From: Gammaproteobacteria bacterium
GTDB lineage: Bacteria > Pseudomonadota > Gammaproteobacteria > Pseudomonadales > Azotimanducaceae
Length of the DNA stretch: 64,000 nucleotides
NCBI GenBank assembly: GCA_012269545.1
Contig: JAAXKB010000039.1
Location: forward strand, 91,670 to 155,669
Direction: 5' to 3'
A program made the translations under genes and the position numbers. Positions 52,519-59,961 of the stretch are shown in pieces. The notes under the pieces were generated by a model. The model was given only the letters and a program-made list of their open reading frames with translations, was not told the DNA's origin and made no database searches. How positions within the stretch are numbered: position 1 is the stretch's first letter; each line of letters starts with the position of its first letter.

Positions 52519-53895
52519 ATGGCCAGCATTGACTACGTTCAAGCCCTCGGCGCCGGAGCCGGTTTTGACACGAAAAAAATCGTGGAAGCACTGGTGAATG
52601 CAGAAAGGGCACCTGCCGAAGCACGGATCCAATCCAAGATTGCAGAATCCGATTCGAAAATTAGCGGCTTGGGTCAAGCGGTATCCATTCTGAACGTCGT
52701 CAAAGACGCAGCGCTGCGGCTTAACGATGCGAAAGACTTTAAGACGTTTGCCGTCAGCAATAGCCAAACATCAGCTTTCAGCGCCTCGTCAACGACATCA
52801 GCTCGTGCGGGTTCGAACAACATAACCGTAAGCCAGATCGCGCAAGAGCAGCGCAGCGTATCCAATGGATTTGCATCTGAGACCGCTGCCTTCAGCGACA
52901 ACAGCATCACCCTGTCCCTCTCTGTCGGTTCGACGTCTGCAACAACAACGGATATCACCGTTGCCGATGCCAGTCTGCAAGGTGCTGTCAGCGCGATCAA
53001 CGCTGCAGATCTCGGTGTAACGGCCGAAATCGTAGATACCGGAATCGATGGGGATCGATACCGTATTCAGCTCATCGGTGAAACAGGAGCCGATCAAGCT
53101 TTTTCACTAACATCGGATGACGACTCGATCAGCTTCTCTTCGGTCCAATCGGCAACCGACGCTCAACTCAATGTCAATGGTATCGAATTTACCCGATCCT
53201 CTAATGTCATCGACGATGTGTTGACCGGCGTCTCACTGACGTTAAATACCGTGACCGATGGCGCCGCTAACCTCAACATCAGCCAAGATAACGCTCAGGC
53301 TAGGGCCAATATCGTCGATTTTGTCACCATCTATAATGAAGCGCAGCGCCAGCTTAAAGATCTGGCTAACTCCAGTAATGATGGTGCGCTAGCCGGCGAC
53401 AGTATCTTTCGCTCACTAACGTCGTCGCTTCGCAACATTATTTTGGGCAGCTCGTCCTCTGGCAGCGGTGATATCTCAAGTCTTTCTGATATGGGCATCA
53501 GCGTTGCCAGATCAGGCGAACTCGCGGTTGATGACACAAAACTGGATGATGTTTTAGCCAACAATTACGCTGATGTGATTCAAATGTTCAGCGCCAATAC
53601 GGACGATCAAGCCACCTCCAGCACCGACGTTGCCGGTTTAGCGGGCGACATCAATAAACTGATCTCTGAAGCCACGGAATCCGACAGCTACCTCGTAACG
53701 CAACAAGCGACGCTCACAACTGCGAACAGCGAACGTCAAGAGGAGCTTGCAGACCTTGCAGAGCGTATGGAGCGCGTCGAGGAGCGCTACAACCGACAGT
53801 TCTTGGCGATGCAGCAGATCATCGACCAAATGAATTCGACCAGGGAGAGCATGGAAAACAGCTTCGCTAACCTACCATTCTCCAACAAGGACTAA
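52519..53895 (+). CDS. fliD: Flagellar filament cap protein FliD
   Basis: FDTKKIVEALVNAERAPAEARIQSKIAESDSKISGLGQ...; C-terminal RYNRQFLAMQQIIDQMNSTRESMENSF. Confidence 0.96.
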   Translation: MASIDYVQALGAGAGFDTKKIVEALVNAERAPAEARIQSKIAESDSKISGLGQAVSILNVVKDAALRLNDAKDFKTFAVSNSQTSAFSASSTTSARAGSNNITVSQIAQEQRSVSNGFASETAAFSDNSITLSLSVGSTSATTTDITVADASLQGAVSAINAADLGVTAEIVDTGIDGDRYRIQLIGETGADQAFSLTSDDDSISFSSVQSATDAQLNVNGIEFTRSSNVIDDVLTGVSLTLNTVTDGAANLNISQDNAQARANIVDFVTIYNEAQRQLKDLANSSNDGALAGDSIFRSLTSSLRNIILGSSSSGSGDISSLSDMGISVARSGELAVDDTKLDDVLANNYADVIQMFSANTDDQATSSTDVAGLAGDINKLISEATESDSYLVTQQATLTTANSERQEELADLAERMERVEERYNRQFLAMQQIIDQMNSTRESMENSFANLPFSNKD

Positions 53896-53908
53896 TAAGC
53901 TCAACGGC

Positions 53909-54223
53909 TTGTCCGATTGGTACGGCACGCACGTTATGGCTCAATCTCAAAAACCCGTTTGCACGGTCTGCATTCGCATACGATGGTTTCTTCTTTTCGC
54001 TGTACCCTTGGTACTGCTGATGGGCACCCAAACCGACATGCAACCTCCGGAAATACCCCTGCATGAGATCGTAGCGCAGTTCATTCTGCTAGCACTGATC
54101 ATAGTACTTGGCTGGCGTATTGTTGAGTACCGCAATGAGCGGAAGGCGGTGACTAGGCTACTTGAACAAAAGCGGCAGCGTGAGGCGCGCGCGTCGAACC
54201 TAGACGTGACCAACGAAGACTAG
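53909..54223 (+). CDS. Small uncharacterised membrane protein
   Basis: KPVCTVCIRIRWFLLFAVPLVLLMG and a second hydrophobic segment; 13 bp after fliD. Confidence 0.65.
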   Translation: MSDWYGTHVMAQSQKPVCTVCIRIRWFLLFAVPLVLLMGTQTDMQPPEIPLHEIVAQFILLALIIVLGWRIVEYRNERKAVTRLLEQKRQREARASNLDVTNED

Positions 54224-54780
54224 CTCGGCCCGCGTATTTTGGATGAATCCTACGAGTTACATGGCTATTTGATGCGCACAGACGTGCCGTTTCTCAGCAA
54301 GAAGTACCACCACCCGCACAAAGACTGATTCCCAGACTGCCTCATTGGTGATGCCGGCACTTGAGCTGCGCAACTGATTAGACGCCAACCGTGTTCACTG
54401 CATGCGCGCGTTCATTTCTTTATCTCTTTACGCCCAACGGTATTCTCCCGAATCGAAATCGCTTTTCCAATCAGCTACCACGACTTCACTTCGCGGCTCT
54501 GGAGATTTGCAGACAGATCCAGCGGCAATTGCAATCCACAAACCGGCAACACCGGGACTCGGAACGGAAAGCGGTTGCCGCCCAAGGGACCGGCACGAAT
54601 TGCTGAAGAAAAAAAAGTTCATTTTTTTTTACCTCACGGCTTTGCCGCTTTTTGTCTTCATTACCCAGTTTTTAACGTTTTTTCGGCGATCGGTTGCCGC
54701 TTTGGCCGCCGGAAAATCCTATTGCCGGCAGCCGCCTGCCACAGGAAAACGGTTTTTATTCGTTGCGTTTTTAAGCGCCC

Positions 54781-54807
54781 TAAAGAAGGGAATTTGCGGC
54801 CCGACTT
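54781..54807 (+). promoter_or_regulatory. Sigma28 promoter of flagellin 1
   Basis: TAAAGAAG-N11-CCCGACTT. Confidence 0.75.
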
Positions 54808-54888
54808 AGTTTCTGTCGCAAGAAGCGATTCGCGGTTGGTTCGCAAGGGCCCCGCTTACGCAACAGTAACTTAGAAAGGAGAAGACTT

Positions 54889-57060
54889 ATGTCTTTAGTT
54901 GTAAACACCAATGTGAGCTCATTGACTGCTCAGCGGGCTCTTGCTTTTGCCGACTCTCTGCAGGGTGAGGCCATGACTCGACTCTCTACGGGCAGCAAAA
55001 TTAATAGTGCATCTGATGACGCTGCCGGCTTGGCAATCGCCTCTCGCATGACAGCACAAGTTAATGGCCTAAATATGGCGGTTAAAAACGCCAATGACGG
55101 CATTGCTCTCACTCAGTCGATAGAGGGCGCCCTCGTCGAAGTGTCTGACATGCTGCAACGCCTTCGGGAACTTGCGGTTCAGGCCTCAAACGACACCAAC
55201 ACAGATTCAGACCGAGCTTTCATTCAAGAAGAAGTGAATCTCCTGATTGCTGAAATCTCGCGAGTATCTAGCAACACTAGATACAACGGGCAGCTTGTTT
55301 TGGATGGGACCTTTAGCAGCCGCCAAATGCAGGTGGGCACTGAGGGCGGCGAGACGATCGCGTTGTCAATCGATTCTGTGTCTGCAAACCAGCTTGGCGC
55401 GTATCAAATCGTTGGAGAGCGCGTTGAGGCCCAGCTTGGCACAGGTGGTGGCGCCTACGACAATATCACTGACGCCGGCGATGACCTGATAATCAACGGA
55501 AACAGTCTGTCTAAGACCATTGACGTCGGTGTGAAGGATTCTGCAAAGGCCGTGGCTGCCAAGATTAACGCTGTATCTGGCGAGACAGGCGTTACCGCGG
55601 AAGCAAAAACGTACGCGTTGCTCTCTAGTGAGTATGCCACAGATCAAACCTACAGCGTCCGAATCAATAACAAGACGACCGGGTCTTTTGTTATCAGCAA
55701 TTCCAACGTGCTCGATGCCGTTGACAAGATTAATGCCATCTCGGGTTCCACAGGAGTAACGGCAACCGCCACGACAGAGAATAAAGTGCGGCTTTACAGC
55801 GCGGATGGTTCTGACATCCTGGTCGAGAACGAAAGCACTGGCACCGCTCTTAAAGTTCAAACAGTGGGTCATGATGGCGAATCCGTCCAGCCATCCAAAT
55901 ACTGGCACCATGCGTTAGCGGCTGACGCTACAAACAACTACGGCCTAGGTGTAGCCAATGGAACTTACACTGTAAAGCAGTTATCTACAGGCCAGGAGTA
56001 TTCGTTTACTCTTGCAGCAGCCACGACACGAGAGCCGACGATCGCTGAGCTAGAATCGGCCATCAATGGCGGAACCGGATTGTCCGGATTCAAGGTAGTT
56101 GACAACGCGAATCAAGCTAACGCGTCCAGCGCTTACGTGACGGCGTCGGAAGGATTTGGGGCTTTTGAGATCTACTCAGGCACCGATACCTCTGTTGCTG
56201 CAAACAAGCAAACCTTTAGTGGCTATTCAACAGTGGCTCAGTGGGATATGACGCACGCCGATGCGCCTGCTCACACTGGAGGTGAAACAACGAACTTTAT
56301 TCTCCGCAACAACTCAACTGGTGTTGATTACTCGTTCTCGGTAACGGTAACAGGCACAAATGAGGCGACTGCGGCTCAAGTTCAGACTGGCTTAAACGCC
56401 ATAACTGGCCTTTCCGGATTTGTTGTCGACAGAACAAACGGCGCAGCTACTACTCTGGATATTTGGGGACCCGCTGATTTTGGCGATTTCACATTCCTAA
56501 AGGCCGACGGTACCGCCGCCGGAGGCGCCACTTATCAAGCCGGTGACTTGAACGGTTTTGACGTTGCGTTGGCAGCGGCTTCAGGCAACGATTCCGCGAC
56601 TGTTCAAGGTACGATAGCCCTGAATTCTAGCAAAACATTCTCTGTCTCCCAGAGTGATGAAGCTAGCGGGGCTGTTACCGACCCTGCGGTTGCGACCGGT
56701 AGCTTGGCGAACGACAACTACTTTGTGACTCGGTCCTCAGCGTTGAACACTGTGTCCAACGTTGATTTTAGGACCCAGTCCGGTGCTAGTTCCGCCCTGT
56801 CAGTGCTAGACGGTGCAATCGAGAAAATTTCTTCAATGCGCGCCACTCTCGGTGCAGTGGAGAACCGTCTCGATCATGCGGTGTCTAACCTGATGAACAT
56901 CTCGGAAAACACGGAAGCGGCTCGCTCTCGTATCCAAGATGCGGACTTCGCTGCAGAATCAGCAAAATTGGCAAAAGCACAGGTGCTTAAGCAAGCTGGC
57001 GTGGGCATGTTAGCCCAAGCTAATGCTGGTTCTCAGCTAGTGCTTCAACTACTTCAGTAA
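54889..57060 (+). CDS. Flagellin 1 (723 aa, long central domains)
   Basis: Flagellin N-terminus MSLVVNTNVSSLTAQRAL...RLSTGSKINSASDDAAGLAIA; C-terminus RIQDADFAAESAKLAKAQVLKQAGVGMLAQAN. Confidence 0.97.
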   Translation: MSLVVNTNVSSLTAQRALAFADSLQGEAMTRLSTGSKINSASDDAAGLAIASRMTAQVNGLNMAVKNANDGIALTQSIEGALVEVSDMLQRLRELAVQASNDTNTDSDRAFIQEEVNLLIAEISRVSSNTRYNGQLVLDGTFSSRQMQVGTEGGETIALSIDSVSANQLGAYQIVGERVEAQLGTGGGAYDNITDAGDDLIINGNSLSKTIDVGVKDSAKAVAAKINAVSGETGVTAEAKTYALLSSEYATDQTYSVRINNKTTGSFVISNSNVLDAVDKINAISGSTGVTATATTENKVRLYSADGSDILVENESTGTALKVQTVGHDGESVQPSKYWHHALAADATNNYGLGVANGTYTVKQLSTGQEYSFTLAAATTREPTIAELESAINGGTGLSGFKVVDNANQANASSAYVTASEGFGAFEIYSGTDTSVAANKQTFSGYSTVAQWDMTHADAPAHTGGETTNFILRNNSTGVDYSFSVTVTGTNEATAAQVQTGLNAITGLSGFVVDRTNGAATTLDIWGPADFGDFTFLKADGTAAGGATYQAGDLNGFDVALAAASGNDSATVQGTIALNSSKTFSVSQSDEASGAVTDPAVATGSLANDNYFVTRSSALNTVSNVDFRTQSGASSALSVLDGAIEKISSMRATLGAVENRLDHAVSNLMNISENTEAARSRIQDADFAAESAKLAKAQVLKQAGVGMLAQANAGSQLVLQLLQ

Positions 57061-57096
57061 TAGCTCACCCCTTTAGCTATCTACATACTGAAACAT

Positions 57097-57127
57097 AAAC
57101 CGCCGGGGCTTCCCCTGGCGGTTTTTT
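57097..57127 (+). terminator. Rho-independent terminator after flagellin 1
   Basis: AAACCGCCGGGG-CTT-CCCCTGGCGGTTTTTTT. Confidence 0.85.
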
Positions 57128-57272
57128 TATGCCTGAAAATATCGCACCCTCGGATCGTGCGATCCAATACCAGTAAGCAGGCTCCAACTCACGCCGCTAT
57201 CGCCCATAACTACAGCTACCGGCCTTGGAGTCTTTTCGCTGCAAGTTTTTTTACTTTTTTTCAAAATATTCC

Positions 57273-57299
57273 TAAAGATTTTTTCAACCCGCCCGATCA
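57273..57299 (+). promoter_or_regulatory. Sigma28 promoter of flagellin 2
   Basis: TAAAGATT-N11-CCCGATCA. Confidence 0.82.
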
Positions 57300-57308
57300 C
57301 CCTCTTGA

Positions 57309-57360
57309 AACCGGCAATTTATTGCCGCTTTCGTTGCCGAGCGGCAAGTAATTGCCGGTT
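57309..57360. repeat. Long inverted repeat (21-bp arms) in the flagellin 2 leader
   Basis: AACCGGCAATTTATTGCCGCT - 10 nt - AGCGGCAAGTAATTGCCGGTT, two mismatches in 21. Confidence 0.9.
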
Positions 57361-57505
57361 AGCAGCAACTTAACCAGTTGCGAATGCGGTGGGCGCCTTT
57401 AGCGGGGTGCCCTTCTACGAGGGCCTTTAGCGGGGTCTTCGGCTAAATGGTTGGGGTCATCAACCGTATGACGCGGCTATCTAAAACTATTTAGAGGCTG
57501 ATGTT

Positions 57506-58324
57506 ATGAGTTTAGTCATAAACACAAATGTTGCATCGTTGAATGCACAAAGGTCTTTGACTGCTTCCGGAGCAGAATTAAAGACAGCTATGGAACGTCT
57601 CTCTTCAGGCAAGCAAATCAACAGCGCCGCCGACGACGCTGCAGGTTTTGCTATTGCCGAGAGAATGACGGCCCAAATTCGGGGTCTGAACATGGCGACC
57701 AAGAATGCCAATGATGGTCTTTCTATGCTCGCCACGATTGAAAACGCGACAAACGATGTCACGGACATGTTGCACCGTATGCGAGAGCTAGCGGTACAAG
57801 CGATCAATGACACGAACGGTGTTCAAGACCGACTATATCTGGACGGTGAAGTTCAGGCGTTAAAAGCCGAAATCAATCGGGTATCTAGTGATACGCAGTA
57901 CAACGGATCGAACACATTGGACGGCTCGCTGGCCAATTCATCGATTCAAGTTGGCACGGAATCTGGTCAAAACATCAGTTTCTCTGTCGCTGCAGTGGAC
58001 ACTGCTACGCTGGCCATTGATTCGATTGACGTAACCGATGGTACGAATGCGGCCACCGCACTCAGTGCTATCAGTGCCGCAATTGAAACCGTAGCCGGCA
58101 ATCGTGCCGAGTACGGTGCCCTGCAGAACCGTTTGGAATATACGGTCTCAAATCTGATGAATGTTGCGGAATACACCACCGCAGCGCGATCCAGAATTGA
58201 AGATGCCGACTTTGCCGCTGAGAGCGCTCGCTTGGCGAAAGCTCAAGTGTTGCAGCAAACGGGAACGGCCATGCTGGCTCAGGCTAATGCCTCGCAGCAG
58301 CTGGTTCTGTCGCTCTTTCGATAG
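57506..58324 (+). CDS. Flagellin 2 (272 aa, short type)
   Basis: MSLVINTNVASLNAQRSL...MERLSSGKQINSAADDAAGFAIAERM; C-terminal LAKAQVLQQTGTAMLAQANASQQLVLSLFR. Confidence 0.97.
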   Translation: MSLVINTNVASLNAQRSLTASGAELKTAMERLSSGKQINSAADDAAGFAIAERMTAQIRGLNMATKNANDGLSMLATIENATNDVTDMLHRMRELAVQAINDTNGVQDRLYLDGEVQALKAEINRVSSDTQYNGSNTLDGSLANSSIQVGTESGQNISFSVAAVDTATLAIDSIDVTDGTNAATALSAISAAIETVAGNRAEYGALQNRLEYTVSNLMNVAEYTTAARSRIEDADFAAESARLAKAQVLQQTGTAMLAQANASQQLVLSLFR

Positions 58325-58350
58325 GGGCGACCGACGGCTTTAGCCGTTTT

Positions 58351-58397
58351 ATCGGGTGCCCTTGACCAGCCGTTGGTCCAGGCCACCCGATTTTTTT
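58351..58397 (+). terminator. Rho-independent terminator after flagellin 2
   Basis: ATCGGGTG...CACCCGAT followed by T7. Confidence 0.8.
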
Positions 58398-58605
58398 CCT
58401 GAACACCAATCTGGCGAGACGTCTAAAATTCAGGTCCAGCCAGCCCTCGCTAAATACCATTACCCGCCCATTTTTTTCTCTCACTGTCTTCTCAGTGCCT
58501 TTATCCGCCGACGGCTCAGACCTGCCTTGGGAGCACCTTAAGCCCGAGGCGGCAAGGTTATTCCGCTTGGTCGGAAAGTTTTTGCCGCTTTTGCCGCTTT
58601 TTTTC

Positions 58606-58632
58606 TAAAGATTTGCCGCTTCTCCCCGACTA
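58606..58632 (+). promoter_or_regulatory. Sigma28 promoter of flagellin 3
   Basis: TAAAGATT-N11-CCCGACTA. Confidence 0.8.
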
Positions 58633-58671
58633 CTTGTCTGTACGCGGCAATAACCTGCCGCTTTGGAACGA

Positions 58672-58715
58672 AACCGGCAATATGCGACCGCTAATGAGGA
58701 CACAGATTGCCGGTT
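58672..58715. repeat. Inverted repeat in the flagellin 3 leader
   Basis: AACCGGCAAT - 24 nt - ATTGCCGGTT, same outer arms as the flagellin 2 leader. Confidence 0.85.
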
Positions 58716-58765
58716 CAATAACAACACAGATGGGTCTTAACCATCCAACATGACAGGGGTCTGTA

Positions 58766-59581
58766 ATGAGCATTGTAGTAAATACCAACATCGGTTCTTT
58801 AAACGCGCAGCGATCACTCGCTGAATCTTCTCGTGAACTGTCCACCGCCATGGAACGTCTCTCTTCTGGCAAGAAAATTAACTCAGCTGCGGACGACGCT
58901 GCAGGCTTCGCTATTGCAGAACGCATGACCGCTCAGGTGCGCGGCCTGAACATGGCGACTAAGAACGCCAACGACGGCTTGGCTATGCTGTCCACGATTG
59001 AAAACGCGACCAACGATGTGACCGATATGCTGCAGCGCATTCGCGAACTAGCCGTGCAGGCAGCCAACGACACCAACGGCACGTCAGACCGAACCTACTT
59101 ACAGACTGAGGTCGATTCCTTGGTTGCGGAAATCAACCGGGTGTCCACCGATACTGTCTACAACGATACGGTCGTACTCGACGGCAATCTTGCAGGGTCC
59201 ATCCAAGTTGGTACCGACGCAGGACAAACTATCGATTTCGCGATTGATTCCATTGACGCCACAACGCTCGGTGTTGACGCTCTGGATCTTTCAGATGCGA
59301 CCAATGCCGCAACGGCCTTGACGGCAATTGACACGGCTATTGAACAAGTAGCAGGAAATCGCGCAGGTTACGGTGCTCTTTCAAATCGCCTTGAGTACAC
59401 GGTTTCCAACCTCATGAACGTTGCCGAGTTCACCACAGCCGCTCGGTCTCGTATTGAAGACGCCGACTTTGCCGCGGAGAGCGCGCGCCTTGCCAAGGCT
59501 CAGGTTCTGCAGCAAACCGGTACTGCGATGTTGGCTCAAGCGAATGCGTCTTCGCAACTGGCGATCCAGCTGATCCGATAG
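58766..59581 (+). CDS. Flagellin 3 (271 aa, short type)
   Basis: MSIVVNTNIGSLNAQRSLAESSRELSTAMERLSSGKKINSAADDAAGFAIAERM. Confidence 0.97.
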   Translation: MSIVVNTNIGSLNAQRSLAESSRELSTAMERLSSGKKINSAADDAAGFAIAERMTAQVRGLNMATKNANDGLAMLSTIENATNDVTDMLQRIRELAVQAANDTNGTSDRTYLQTEVDSLVAEINRVSTDTVYNDTVVLDGNLAGSIQVGTDAGQTIDFAIDSIDATTLGVDALDLSDATNAATALTAIDTAIEQVAGNRAGYGALSNRLEYTVSNLMNVAEFTTAARSRIEDADFAAESARLAKAQVLQQTGTAMLAQANASSQLAIQLIR

Positions 59582-59742
59582 GGTCGGTCTTTCAGCTGGT
59601 AAGTACCCTGCTGGGCATTAGGCTCAGCAGGACCTTACTCTGGCCGGGGGCTCACGACCCCTTTAGCTGAAAAGCTGAAGAGCCCCTGGTCCGGGGCCTT
59701 AAAAACCGGCCAAGCCTCAGGAGGTTTGATGCCTTTTTCCTC

Positions 59743-59773
59743 GAAACCCGGTCAGGGGGTCTGATCGGGTTTC
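59743..59773 (+). terminator. Putative terminator hairpin downstream of flagellin 3
   Basis: GAAACCCGGTCAG-GGGGT-CTGATCGGGTTTC; weak T tract. Confidence 0.55.
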
Positions 59774-59794
59774 CGCCTTTATTCAAAAAAAACC

Positions 59795-59821
59795 TAAAGT
59801 TTTCAACCGTCATCCCGACTC
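59795..59821 (+). promoter_or_regulatory. Sigma28 promoter of flagellin 4
   Basis: TAAAGTTT-N11-CCCGACTC. Confidence 0.82.
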
Positions 59822-59961
59822 TTTTCGTGTAAGCGGCAATTTGTTGCCAAAAAGACGGAAAAAAACCGCCATTTTTGCCACCTCATTTGCCGCTACCGCA
59901 ACTAAGCCGCCAAAAAGCGGCAAAGATGTGCAGGTATGTAGATAGCTAAAGGGGTTTAGTT

